Part shown: positions 52,739-61,080 of the stretch, in pieces
Numbering within the stretch: position 1 is the first letter of the stretch
How the letters are laid out: every line of letters starts with the position of its first letter
Source of the DNA: Corynebacterium canis
GTDB lineage: Bacteria; Actinomycetota; Actinomycetes; Mycobacteriales; Mycobacteriaceae
Direction: 5' to 3'
NCBI RefSeq assembly: GCF_030408595.1
Contig: NZ_CP047080.1
Span: 2,873,353 to 2,937,352, forward strand
Length of the DNA stretch: 64,000 nt
The notes under the pieces: generated by a model
What the model was told of the DNA's origin: nothing
The model's database searches: none
What the model saw: the letters and a program-made list of their open reading frames with translations, nothing else
Translations under genes and position numbers: made by a program

Positions 52739-54508
52739 CTAGTTTTCGTCCCAGCTATGGATGTGCCGCAATAGCATCCTGTTCTTGCGTTGGCTCCGCC
52801 CCAGGCTGTGGCTCAATTTCACCAACACTTCAATGGCGGAGGTAATGTGCGGCCCCTTGTTCAGCATCACGCATTCGGCGCGCAGCGCGAACCCGGCATC
52901 GGTGATTTCAGCCCGCGAGGGCAACCCGGACTTGGCCATGTTTTCCAGCACTTGGGTCGCCAACACCACGGGAACGTGGGCGGCCTCGGCCATCGCCATG
53001 ATCTGGCCGGGCACCTCGGCCATGCGCTCAAACCCGAGCTCCACCGCGAGGTCGCCGCGGGCGATCATAATGCCCAGCAGCGGGTGGCGCATGCCCTCCA
53101 GCAGGATCGCCGGCAGGTGGCGGTGCGCGGGTATCGTCTCAATCTTTAAGATCAAGCCGAGATCGGCGGGGATACGTTCGAGCACATAGGCGACGTCTTC
53201 TGGGGTGCGGATAAAGCTCACCGCAACGATATCGGCGTGTTCCGCGACAAAGCGCAGGTGCTCCTCGTCTTCCGCGGTGAGGCTGGGCAATGGCAGGCGG
53301 GTATCCGGCAGATTTATGCCCTTAAAGGCCGCGAGGTTTGCGGTGCCGCGGACGATCTCCAGCGTCCGCGTTTCGCCGTCGGATTCGCACACTACGGCGA
53401 ACAGGGCGCCATCATCAAACACGACCCGTTCGCCGACATGCAGGGCCCGCACCGCCTCCGGAAGCGTGCACCCAATCACCGGCGTTTCCCCTGGTACGGG
53501 CACGCAATCCTCCTGGGAGGTGGTCAGAATCAGGCGATCGCCGGGGGCGAGCCGCAGGCGCTGCAATGTCGGCGGGATACCGCTCAAAATCGCGGCGGAA
53601 CCATTGCAACTCACCAAGGTGCCATCGGCGATCCAGGCGTTGCGTTGGCTTTGGGCAAGCACCCCACCTTCGCAGGAAACCACCGTGAATGTGCGTTCTA
53701 ATCCGCGATTGTCGGTGAGGGTCAGCACGTCGCCGGTGGCGCGGGCGGCGAGCCACGCGGCGTCGATACGCGCGGCAAGTGCGGGCCTACCGGGGACCTC
53801 CGGGGCGGGGGCATCATCGGCGGAAAGCCACAGGTGAGCGGGGTGAATGACCTGCCCGGCTGGGTCGCGAAGCACGCGGGCACGCCCCACACGCGGGCCG
53901 GGCGCAATGCCGGCGGTGCGGATCTTCGGCCCGGCCAGGTCCATGCTGATCCGGATATCCGGGTTCACCGCGCGCACATTTTCGATCATCGCGCGCCACA
54001 CCTCGGGGTCGCCGTGGGCGCAATTGATGCGGGCGAGGTCCATGCCGGCCTCCGCGAATCCGCGCACCAAGTCGCGGTCGTAGGCGGCCTCGGTAGGCAG
54101 GGTCACCATAATGCGGGAACGGGCGTTCTCATCGCCGGCGCCAAACAACGCTAGGGTGTGGTCTTCGAGGATCTCATCGGCATCCGCGAACGCCTCGGCG
54201 AGCTCCTGCTTGGTGTAAATGATCGCGTCCCCATACAACGCCCCGAGTACGTTGCGCGCGGCCTTCAGGCGGGCCTTTACGGCGGGTTCTGCCGTGGACA
54301 GGCGGGTGGCACCGAGCGCCGATAACCCCGCCTGCAGCCGCCGCTGATCGCGGGAACGTAAGTGCGCATAGTGCACTAGGTTGTGGGCGCCCGCGAAGTG
54401 GGTGGGCGCCACCGCGTTGATCTGCCGGGAATATCGGGCGGATTCGGTATCAAGCTCGGCAAGCAACCTATCAACATCCGCGATGAGCGTCGGCAGATCT
54501 GGCGCCAC
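52739..54508 (-). CDS. pyk2: Divergent pyruvate kinase-like protein (Pyk2-type)
   Basis: 589 residues. A helical N-terminal extension of about 125 residues precedes a pyruvate kinase barrel with RIMVTLPTEA, MDLARINCAHGDPE, ISMDLAGPKIRT (K+ and substrate binding), LILKIETIPAHR (catalytic Lys) and MIARGDLAVELGFE (metal site). The B-domain is enlarged. The nucleotide-site hallmark LSGETAKG is replaced by LNKGPHI, and the C-terminal allosteric domain is missing. In C. glutamicum a second, pyruvate kinase-like gene lies beside ldh, as here, and the symbol is by that synteny. Catalysis with ADP is plausible but not assured. Confidence 0.82.
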   Translation of the reverse strand: MAPDLPTLIADVDRLLAELDTESARYSRQINAVAPTHFAGAHNLVHYAHLRSRDQRRLQAGLSALGATRLSTAEPAVKARLKAARNVLGALYGDAIIYTKQELAEAFADADEILEDHTLALFGAGDENARSRIMVTLPTEAAYDRDLVRGFAEAGMDLARINCAHGDPEVWRAMIENVRAVNPDIRISMDLAGPKIRTAGIAPGPRVGRARVLRDPAGQVIHPAHLWLSADDAPAPEVPGRPALAARIDAAWLAARATGDVLTLTDNRGLERTFTVVSCEGGVLAQSQRNAWIADGTLVSCNGSAAILSGIPPTLQRLRLAPGDRLILTTSQEDCVPVPGETPVIGCTLPEAVRALHVGERVVFDDGALFAVVCESDGETRTLEIVRGTANLAAFKGINLPDTRLPLPSLTAEDEEHLRFVAEHADIVAVSFIRTPEDVAYVLERIPADLGLILKIETIPAHRHLPAILLEGMRHPLLGIMIARGDLAVELGFERMAEVPGQIMAMAEAAHVPVVLATQVLENMAKSGLPSRAEITDAGFALRAECVMLNKGPHITSAIEVLVKLSHSLGRSQRKNRMLLRHIHSWDEN

Positions 54509-54517
54509 AAAGGCCTC

Positions 54518-55471
54518 CTATTCGGCGGGGAAGAACTTCTCCTGAATGGCGCGCAATGTGGCTACGGAGTGCTTGAAGCGTTCCATCTCGTGCTCGGTCA
54601 GCTCTAGCTCTACCGCCCGGCGCACGCCCTTACGGTGAATAATAGCCGGGGTTCCGATGTAGATGTTTTCCTCGCCGTATTCGCCGCGCAGCAGGCAGCA
54701 AACGGGCAGCGCAACATCCTGGTTTTGCAGGATCGCGCGGGTGATGCGGGCCAACCCCATGCCGATGCCGTAGGAGGTGGAGCCTTTGGCGTCGATAATG
54801 GTGTACGCGGCGTCACGCGTCTCTTCGAACACCTTCTCAAGCCGGGATTCAAGGCCGGGGTCCTTTTCCAGCTGCTTGCGCATGGACACACCGGCGATGG
54901 TTGCGGAAGACAGCACCGGCAGCTCCGTGTCGCCGTGCTCGCCGATGATGTACGCGTGCACCGAGGTCGGCGCAACCTCGTACATCTCGCCGAGCATGTA
55001 GCGGAAGCGCGCGGAGTCCAGCACCGTGCCGGAGCCCAGCACGCGGTGCGCGGGCAGCCCGGAGTACTTCCACACGGCGTAGCTGAGGATATCCACCGGG
55101 TTGGACGCCACCAGGAAGATACCGTCGAAGCCATTGGCCATCACGGAATCCACGATGGACTTCATGATCTTCATATTCTTGTCCACCAATTGCAGGCGGG
55201 TTTCGCCGGGCTTTTGCGCGGCACCGGCGCAGATGACCACCATGGCGGCGTCCGCGCAATCCTCGTAGCTGCCCTTGGTCACCTTGGTGCGGGAGCTGGC
55301 CCACACCACGCCATGGTTGAGGTCCATGACGTTGCCTTCGAGTTTCTTTTCATCGATGTCGATGATCGCGAGGTGATCGCATGTTCCTTGGTTGACCAGC
55401 GCATATGCGTAGGCGACGCCCACGTCCCCCGCACCAATGAGTACAACCTTATTACCGACGCTGACTTTCAT
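54518..55471 (-). CDS. ldh: L-lactate dehydrogenase
   Basis: A 317-residue NAD-dependent L-LDH. The Rossmann motif is [17 protein letters not shown], then [33 protein letters not shown] and the active-site [14 protein letters not shown] with the proton-relay His. It reduces pyruvate to lactate under oxygen limitation. It lies 9 bases upstream of the pyruvate kinase-like gene on the same strand, so the pair links PEP to pyruvate and lactate. Confidence 0.97.
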   Translation of the reverse strand: MKVSVGNKVVLIGAGDVGVAYAYALVNQGTCDHLAIIDIDEKKLEGNVMDLNHGVVWASSRTKVTKGSYEDCADAAMVVICAGAAQKPGETRLQLVDKNMKIMKSIVDSVMANGFDGIFLVASNPVDILSYAVWKYSGLPAHRVLGSGTVLDSARFRYMLGEMYEVAPTSVHAYIIGEHGDTELPVLSSATIAGVSMRKQLEKDPGLESRLEKVFEETRDAAYTIIDAKGSTSYGIGMGLARITRAILQNQDVALPVCCLLRGEYGEENIYIGTPAIIHRKGVRRAVELELTEHEMERFKHSVATLRAIQEKFFPAE

Positions 55472-55573
55472 GTCCGCCTTCTTTCAGCCGATGTACTGTT
55501 TTCCCCAAGACTATGCCCGAATATTTCCGGTTACAAGGTTTCCACCGTTAAATGTGCCCGATTTCTCAAGCGA

Positions 55574-55579
55574 TACAAT
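55574..55579 (+). promoter_or_regulatory. -10 box of the PAP2 gene
   Basis: TACAAT, 7 bases before the ATG at 55587, with no ribosome-binding site. A leaderless start is likely. Confidence 0.5.
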
Positions 55580-55586
55580 TTTCTAT

Positions 55587-56177
55587 ATGCCCGCTGCCCG
55601 CCGCACCCTCGCTACCTGCATCGGCGGCTTAGCCTGCGCCAGCCTGGCGTGTGCATTAAGCCCCCTCGACCATTTGCTTTTCGACGCCGCGACCCACCAC
55701 CGAACAGGCACCCAAACCGTACGCTGGGTCACCGAACTCGGTCGAATGCCTGTACTAGCGTCGTGCGGGTTAATCCTGGCGGCGCTGCTGAGCTACCGTG
55801 CACGCAATATCCAAGCGATATGTCTGATCGGAATCGCCGCGATATGCACGCCCGCCATTTCCCATACGATCAAAAACCTGGTGCAGCGCCCGCGGCCCCC
55901 CTTTGAATTCGCAGTCCCACCATACGAACCCACCTGGAGCTTCCCCAGCTCCCATAGCGCCAACGCGGTGGTGATCGCCGGTGCACTCGCGATCTTGGTG
56001 GGACGCCGATGGGCGCATTGGGTGGCGTTCGTGTTTGCGCTGATGATCGGGGCGTCGAGAATCTACCTTGGGCACCACTGGGCCAGCGACGTCTTTGCCG
56101 GCTGGGCGCTGGGGCTGGCGCTGCTCGTGGCGCTTAGAAGCTTCCCGAACCTCCGCCGCCGGAAAAGCCCGAGCTAA
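55587..56177 (+). CDS. PAP2-family membrane phosphatase
   Basis: A 196-residue protein with five or six hydrophobic segments and the three PAP2 motifs: KNLVQRPRPP, SFPSSHSANAVV and SRIYLGHHWASDVFAG. It probably dephosphorylates a lipid phosphate or undecaprenyl/decaprenyl pyrophosphate. An in-frame ATG at 55437 lies inside ldh and is rejected. Its 3' end overlaps the convergent DUF5129 gene by 44 bp. Confidence 0.9.
   Translation: MPAARRTLATCIGGLACASLACALSPLDHLLFDAATHHRTGTQTVRWVTELGRMPVLASCGLILAALLSYRARNIQAICLIGIAAICTPAISHTIKNLVQRPRPPFEFAVPPYEPTWSFPSSHSANAVVIAGALAILVGRRWAHWVAFVFALMIGASRIYLGHHWASDVFAGWALGLALLVALRSFPNLRRRKSPS
55676..55688 (+). repeat. Iterated 13-mer, N=T
   Basis: Exact copy in the PAP2 gene, encoding LLFDAA. 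Confidence 0.8.
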
Positions 56178-57543
56178 ACGAGGTATTGGCGGAATACGAG
56201 GAACTACTCGACGCCCGTTGCGCGGCAGCCGCCGAAACCGCCGAATTGTATTGCGTATACACCACCGCAAACGGGATATACGAGCCATAGCCGGTGCCGA
56301 TGCGATAGTCCGGCTCATACAGCTTCGGCGCATGGTAGGTGGTCTTCACCTTGCGTAGCTCTTGTTCGCGCACCAGCTCTAGGGCGAGGCCGTAATCGTG
56401 GATAATGCCCACGTATTGGTCCATAAAATCCGGGGCGGCGGTGTTGTCCTTCAGGGCGGTAATCCGCTCCTCCACCTCGTGCAACCGGTTGCGCACGTGC
56501 ATGGAGTGGACCTTCGCCTGGGCGCGGACAATATCGTCGTAGAGGCGCACCAATTCGCGGCGGCGGCGCTGCTCGTCCCCGTGCTCCATGTCCCACAGGG
56601 AATCGATGTTCTTTTCGGCTTGCCGCAGGTGCTCCACCGTGGTGCGGGCCTCCGCGTAACTGGCGGCATTACGGTAGGTGGGCACGGTGAATTGGTCCAC
56701 CGTTTCATGCAACTTCACAAACCGGTCGCGCACCTCCTGCCACTGCTCGCGCAGCTCATCATTAGCCAGGTCGGAGGTGAGGCTATTGGCGCGGATATCA
56801 ATCTGATCCAATCGGTGAGCGATCTCGCCGTAGTGCTGCAATACGAACTTCTGATCATCAACCGCCTGCTGCGTGCGCCGCTGGCGGGTGCGTTTCACGC
56901 TGCGCATCGTTGCCGCCCCGGCGGCCACGGTTCCAATACCCACGAAACCAAGGAAACCGTAGAGCAACCACTTGCCATTTTCGGCGTCTTTTTCATCCTG
57001 GACCTGATCCGCGGCGATCGCATCGGCATCCGCCGCGTAGCGCGCGCCTTCCAGCAGGCCGACGGTAATATTGCCCTTCTTGAGCGCGGGCCGCATCGCT
57101 TCCAAGGTTCGGTCCAGGTGGCGGCCCTCAAACAACCTGAATTGCGTACACAAATCGTCGCCGCAATAGGCACCGTTTTGGCGCGGTTCTGCCCCATACG
57201 CGATGATCAACGCACCGGGTGACCAGGCATCATTATTATCGGCGATAAGCTCGGGTTTGCTGGCGCGGATTTCCCGCTCCACCGTATCGTTGAGGTTCTC
57301 GTCGTTGGTTCGAAACACCACATAGGTCACGGTTTGCACCGATTCCGGCAACCCAAGCTTTTCGGTTTCCGTGGCCAGCAGCGCCTCGTCTTGGTCCGTC
57401 AGCATGTCCTGCGGATCCAGCACGGACACTGCCGCCTTGGTGGCCACGGTTGCCTGCGCGATTGGGAGCAGCAGGGCGGTTGGCACGCACAGCATCAGGG
57501 CGGTTCCTAGCGCTGCGATGATTCGAAAAACCTTGGCATCCAT
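56134..57543 (-). CDS. DUF5129/TPM-like membrane protein
   Basis: 469 residues. A signal-like helix (about 8-30) is followed by an extracytoplasmic TPM-like domain (LDPQDMLTDQDEALLATETEK ... ALIIAYGAEPRQ) with two cysteines (YCGDDLC). A membrane helix (LLYGFLGFVGIGTVAAGAA) leads to a long charged, coiled-coil-prone cytoplasmic region. The tail is Ser/Gly-rich, ending GFSGGGGSGSF, as in YgcG-type proteins. The layout matches actinobacterial DUF5129 proteins. Function is unknown. The ATG at 57543 begins MDAKVF, and an earlier start is less likely. Confidence 0.75.
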   Translation of the reverse strand: MDAKVFRIIAALGTALMLCVPTALLLPIAQATVATKAAVSVLDPQDMLTDQDEALLATETEKLGLPESVQTVTYVVFRTNDENLNDTVEREIRASKPELIADNNDAWSPGALIIAYGAEPRQNGAYCGDDLCTQFRLFEGRHLDRTLEAMRPALKKGNITVGLLEGARYAADADAIAADQVQDEKDAENGKWLLYGFLGFVGIGTVAAGAATMRSVKRTRQRRTQQAVDDQKFVLQHYGEIAHRLDQIDIRANSLTSDLANDELREQWQEVRDRFVKLHETVDQFTVPTYRNAASYAEARTTVEHLRQAEKNIDSLWDMEHGDEQRRRRELVRLYDDIVRAQAKVHSMHVRNRLHEVEERITALKDNTAAPDFMDQYVGIIHDYGLALELVREQELRKVKTTYHAPKLYEPDYRIGTGYGSYIPFAVVYTQYNSAVSAAAAQRASSSSSYSANTSFSSGFSGGGGSGSF

Positions 57544-57595
57544 GGCCCCAGCGTAGCGAAAATCACCTGCCAAAACCGGCTATCCCCAAGAAACG

Positions 57596-57601
57596 TAGAA
57601 T
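57596..57601 (+). promoter_or_regulatory. -10 box of the double-HAD gene
   Basis: TAGAAT, 8 bases before the GTG start at 57610. No ribosome-binding site lies between, so the transcript may be leaderless. Confidence 0.4.
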
Positions 57602-57609
57602 CTGTTCCT

Positions 57610-59007
57610 GTGGCATACCAAGCAATTCTCTTTGACCTTGATGGCACCCTGATCGACCATTACCAGGCGACCAGCGACGCCGTTGCGCACTGGTCCATTC
57701 TCGCCGGGGCGGAACCGGACGTCGAGCGGTGGTTTGAATTGGAAAACCGCTGGTTCACTGCCTATGAGCAGGGGGAGCTTTCCATCCAGGAACAGCGCCG
57801 CGTGCGGGTGCGGGAGTACCTGCAGCAACCCCGCGTTTCGGATGAAACCGCCGATTCCATGTTCCAGGAATTCATCAGCGTGTATTTCGACCACATTCAA
57901 CCCTATGCGGACGCGCTTTCGGCCCTCGAGCAAGCTCTGGTTACCGGCGCAAAGGTGGGAATTCTCACAAATGGCACAAAGGAGATCCAGCAGCAGAAAT
58001 TGCAACGCGCCGGCTTGAACCTGCCCGGCGTGGAGCTTTTGGCCAGCAGTGACCTGGGGTTTTCCAAGCCGGATCCGCGTTGCTATCAGGCGGCGTTGGA
58101 GCGGCTGGGGGTGGAGGCTTCCGGCACGATCATGGTTGGCGATAATTACGCCAATGATGTGCAGGGGGCTGTGGCCTGTGGCCTTACCGCCCGCCATTTG
58201 GATCGGCGTCGCGGCCAAACGCTGGACCATTACCCGCCGCGCGCCCCCGAGCTCGTGGTGTGCGATATGGATGGCACGCTATTGGATCCGCGGGGCAAGA
58301 TTCCGGCGGACTTCATCAGCGTTGTAGAACGCATGAACGAACTTGATGTGACCTTTGTGCCCGCCAGCGGCCGCCAGCACCATACGCTTTCCCTGATGTT
58401 TCCCTATGCGGATACGTTGATCGCGGAGAACGGCAATGTGCTCGTGCATAACGGCGAGGTGATTCATTCCACAACATTGGACCCTGCCTTTGTGCGCATG
58501 ATTATCGACGCCGCGCGCGCCAACCCCGAGCGCGCCGGCTTAGTGTTGTGCACCCCCGGCACCGCCTATATTGAGGACGGCTCACCAGAATTTTTAGCCG
58601 AGGTGGAAAAATATTATGCGTCACGCACCCTGGTGGGCAGTTTCGACGATATCGATGCGCCCTGCGTGAAAATCGCCCTCTTTGCCTTCGACGGTTCGGA
58701 GTCCTACCCGCTGCCGGACTTGGGCCCGGATCACGTGGGCACCATTTCCAGCGAGCACTGGATCGACATTATGGACGCCCGCGTAAATAAGGGTTCTGCG
58801 CTGGAGAAATTGCAGGAAGTGATGGGCGTTTCCAAGGATCGCACGGCCGCTTTTGGTGACTGTTTGAATGACCTCGAGATGATCTGGGAGGCCGAGCTTT
58901 CCTTCGCCATGGACAATGCGCACCCGGTATTGGCTTCGGCGGCGAAGTGGCGCGCCCCATCAAATGCGAAGCACGGCGTGATCACGGCATTACGCGGCCT
59001 GCTCTAG
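57610..59007 (+). CDS. Fused double HAD hydrolase (HAD-IA plus Cof-type HAD-IIB)
   Basis: 465 residues with two complete HAD domains in one frame. Domain 1 (about 1-205, HAD-IA, YjjG-like): LFDLDGTLIDH, VGILTNGTKEIQ, DLGFSKPDPRCY, VGDNYANDVQGA. Domain 2 (about 212-465, Cof-type): VCDMDGTLLDPRG, FVPASGRQHH, a Lys in NKGSALEKLQ, AFGDCLNDLEMIWEA. Both keep all nucleophile and metal residues, so two phosphatase activities are possible. The sequence reads through the join (DHYPPRAPELVVCDMDG) without a frameshift. Substrates are unknown, though nucleotide and sugar phosphates are typical for the two subfamilies. Confidence 0.9.
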   Translation: MAYQAILFDLDGTLIDHYQATSDAVAHWSILAGAEPDVERWFELENRWFTAYEQGELSIQEQRRVRVREYLQQPRVSDETADSMFQEFISVYFDHIQPYADALSALEQALVTGAKVGILTNGTKEIQQQKLQRAGLNLPGVELLASSDLGFSKPDPRCYQAALERLGVEASGTIMVGDNYANDVQGAVACGLTARHLDRRRGQTLDHYPPRAPELVVCDMDGTLLDPRGKIPADFISVVERMNELDVTFVPASGRQHHTLSLMFPYADTLIAENGNVLVHNGEVIHSTTLDPAFVRMIIDAARANPERAGLVLCTPGTAYIEDGSPEFLAEVEKYYASRTLVGSFDDIDAPCVKIALFAFDGSESYPLPDLGPDHVGTISSEHWIDIMDARVNKGSALEKLQEVMGVSKDRTAAFGDCLNDLEMIWEAELSFAMDNAHPVLASAAKWRAPSNAKHGVITALRGLL

Positions 59008-59064
59008 ACAAGCCACGGAAATAGGGTAGTTTGATTGGTGGTCAACAACTTTCAGGAGATACGA

Positions 59065-59598
59065 ATGAAACTTGGAATCATTATCGGCAGCGTCCGCGAA
59101 GGGCGCCTCGGCGAAAGCATCGGCACCTGGGTGGCGGAACACGCCGCAAAGAACACGGAGGCGGAGTTCGATGTCATTGATATCCGCAGCCTCCACCTGC
59201 CGCCGATGGAAGCCGCCGTGCCCCCGCTGATGAGCGAAAAGCGCTACGCAGATCCCCAGGTGGCCGCGTTCAGCTCGACCATTGATTCCTGCGATGGCTT
59301 TATCTTTGTCACCCCGGAGTACAACGGTTCCATCCCCGGCACCTTCAAAAACGCCATCGACCACCTCGCCCCCGAGTGGCAGGGCAAGCCGGTGGCCTAT
59401 GTGGGCTACGCGTTCACCGGCGGCCAGGGCGCCATCAAGCATTGGGAGACCGTCATGTCCACGCTCAAGGCCCGCAATGTGTCCAAGCATGTGGAAATCA
59501 ATATCGGCGAAGCCGTAGTGGACAACGTGTTCAAGCCTTCCGCCGCCAATGACGCCGACCTTGAGGCGCTTATCGACGCCCTCGTGGCCGCCGCCTAA
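59065..59598 (+). CDS. NADPH-dependent FMN reductase family protein
   Basis: A 177-residue flavodoxin-fold reductase. The FMN phosphate loop GIIIGSVREGRLGESIG is at the N-terminus, and the conserved FVTPEYNGSIPGTFKNAIDHL binds the isoalloxazine. It reduces FMN or quinones with NAD(P)H. AGGAGA lies 5 bases before the ATG. It is probably a single-gene unit, and its 3' end converges with msrA. Confidence 0.93.
   Translation: MKLGIIIGSVREGRLGESIGTWVAEHAAKNTEAEFDVIDIRSLHLPPMEAAVPPLMSEKRYADPQVAAFSSTIDSCDGFIFVTPEYNGSIPGTFKNAIDHLAPEWQGKPVAYVGYAFTGGQGAIKHWETVMSTLKARNVSKHVEINIGEAVVDNVFKPSAANDADLEALIDALVAAA
59568..59580 (+). repeat. Iterated 13-mer, N=A
   Basis: Exact copy near the 3' end of the FMN reductase gene, encoding ALIDAL. 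Confidence 0.8.
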
Positions 59599-59612
59599 CA
59601 CGCATCCTCAAG

Positions 59613-60263
59613 CTACCCACAGGCGACGCCCGTCGAATGGTGCGGGCAATAGCCTGTGGGATTTTTATGCAGATATTGCTGGTGGTAATCCTCGGCCCGA
59701 TAATATTCCCCGGCCAAAGGTTTTACCTCGGTGGTGATCGGCCCGAACCCATGGGCCGCTAACCGCGGCGCGTAATCGTCGAGGCGGCGCTGGATCAGCG
59801 CGGCGTCGATAAGCGCATCGGGGGCGAGGGTATAAAACGCGGACCGGTATTGCGTGCCCACGTCGTTTCCCTGGCGGTAACCCTGCGTAGGATCGTGGGC
59901 CTCAAGCGCCACGGTGACAATCTCGTCGAGGGTGATGCGGTGCGGGTCATACACCACCTCAACCACCTCCGCATGCCCAGTGCGCCCCGTGCAAACCTCC
60001 CGGTAGGTGGGGTTTTTCGTGTAGCCGCCGGCGTAGCCCACGGAGGTGGATTCCACGCCTTCCAATTGCCAAAACAGCTTTTCCGCGCCCCAGAAACAGC
60101 CGATGCCAATGAGCACGCTGCGTTGGTCGGCGCGCCACGGGCCAGTGATCGGGGTGCCCAATACGGCGTGCGGTTGCGGATCGTTCAGCACGGGCGCGTC
60201 CCCGCCGCGCAACGCCTCCTGCTCCGAAACGAGCCGCGCTGGTTTTTGAAATAGCCATCCCAT
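59613..60263 (-). CDS. msrA: Peptide-methionine (S)-S-oxide reductase MsrA
   Basis: 216 residues. The catalytic GCFWGAEKLFWQ carries the nucleophile Cys. TSVGYAGGYTKNPTYREVCTGRTGHAEVVEVVYDP gives the family substrate pocket (key residues Tyr, Glu, Gly-His-Ala-Glu). A C-terminal Cys in YCPHH, near residue 208, can act as resolving residue. It repairs oxidised methionine. It lies next to sod, pointing away from it, in an oxidative-stress pair also seen in C. glutamicum. Confidence 0.97.
   Translation of the reverse strand: MGWLFQKPARLVSEQEALRGGDAPVLNDPQPHAVLGTPITGPWRADQRSVLIGIGCFWGAEKLFWQLEGVESTSVGYAGGYTKNPTYREVCTGRTGHAEVVEVVYDPHRITLDEIVTVALEAHDPTQGYRQGNDVGTQYRSAFYTLAPDALIDAALIQRRLDDYAPRLAAHGFGPITTEVKPLAGEYYRAEDYHQQYLHKNPTGYCPHHSTGVACG
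59802..59814 (-). repeat. Iterated 13-mer, N=A
   Basis: Exact copy in msrA, encoding ALIDAA, only 221 bp from the previous copy and inverted to it. Confidence 0.8.
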
Positions 60264-60358
60264 ATCTGTGCCCTTTCTGTATAACCGTCACTGGTGGTAA
60301 CGCCGCCGGCTCGGCGAATATTTCTATCACTCGTGATGCGCAATGCAACCCTGTCACC

Positions 60359-60386
60359 TTGCGCTAGATCACATTTCCTTTATCAT
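60359..60386 (+). promoter_or_regulatory. Putative sod promoter
   Basis: TTGCGC (60359-60364) and TATCAT (60381-60386) are spaced by 16 bases, with a leader of about 24 bases carrying AAAGGA before the ATG. An inverted repeat ATCAC-TC-GTGAT lies about 30 bp upstream of the -35 and could be an operator. Confidence 0.45.
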
Positions 60387-60415
60387 GGGTGCAACCAGAC
60401 TTAGAAAGGACCCAC

Positions 60416-61018
60416 ATGGCCGCGTATGAACTCCCCGCGCTCGATTATGCGTACGATGCGCTCGAACCCCACATCTCCGGCGAAATCATGGAGCTGCACC
60501 ACACCAAGCACCACCAGAATTACGTCAATGGTGCAAACGCAGCATTAGAAAAGCTGGAGGATGCCCGCAAGAACGGCTACATCGGCGTGGCCGTGACCGC
60601 GCTTTCCAAGGACCTCGCCTTTAACCTCGGTGGTCACACCAACCACTCGCTGTTCTGGAAGAACCTCTCCACGAACGGTGGCGGCGAGCCCACCGGTGAG
60701 CTGGCGGAAGCCATCAACCGCGATTTCGGTTCCTTCGAGGCCTTCCAGGCGCACTTTAACGCTGCGGCTCTGGGCCTGCAGGGCTCCGGCTGGGCGGTGC
60801 TTGGCTACGATAAGATCGGTGACCGCCTGGTTATCGAGCAAATGACCGATCAGCAGGGCAACCTGTCCATCGGCCTTGTCCCGTTGTTGCTGCTGGATAT
60901 GTGGGAGCACGCCTTCTACCTCCAGTACAAGAACGTCAAGGCTGACTATGTGAATGCCGTTTGGAACGTATTCAACTGGGATGAGGTTGCCGCACGCTAC
61001 GCAGCTGCTGCGAAGTAA
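60416..61018 (+). CDS. sodA: Superoxide dismutase (Mn/Fe type)
   Basis: A 200-residue cytoplasmic superoxide dismutase. Metal ligands are in [12 protein letters not shown] (His), [13 protein letters not shown] (His) and [12 protein letters not shown] (Asp and His). The outer-sphere Gln is in [12 protein letters not shown]. It converts superoxide to peroxide and oxygen. Mn is more likely than Fe in corynebacteria, but the metal is not decided by sequence alone. AAAGGA precedes the ATG, and a clear terminator follows. Confidence 0.97.
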   Translation: MAAYELPALDYAYDALEPHISGEIMELHHTKHHQNYVNGANAALEKLEDARKNGYIGVAVTALSKDLAFNLGGHTNHSLFWKNLSTNGGGEPTGELAEAINRDFGSFEAFQAHFNAAALGLQGSGWAVLGYDKIGDRLVIEQMTDQQGNLSIGLVPLLLLDMWEHAFYLQYKNVKADYVNAVWNVFNWDEVAARYAAAAK

Positions 61019-61031
61019 CCAATTATGTTTG

Positions 61032-61060
61032 ACGCGGGTTGCGCTGCAACCCGCGTTTTT
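61032..61060 (+). terminator. Rho-independent terminator of sodA
   Basis: An 11-bp perfect stem (ACGCGGGTTGC with GCAACCCGCGT, 61032-61042 and 61046-61056), a 3-base loop, then TTTTT. It lies 13 bases after the sodA stop. Confidence 0.93.
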
Positions 61061-61080
61061 CTCGTTATATGTGACCGAAC

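Noticed and set aside
60328..60339. ATCAC-TC-GTGAT inverted repeat as a GlxR (CRP-type) site upstream of sodA
   Set aside because: The GlxR consensus needs TGTGA-N6-TCACA. Arm order and spacing do not fit, so no named regulator is assigned.
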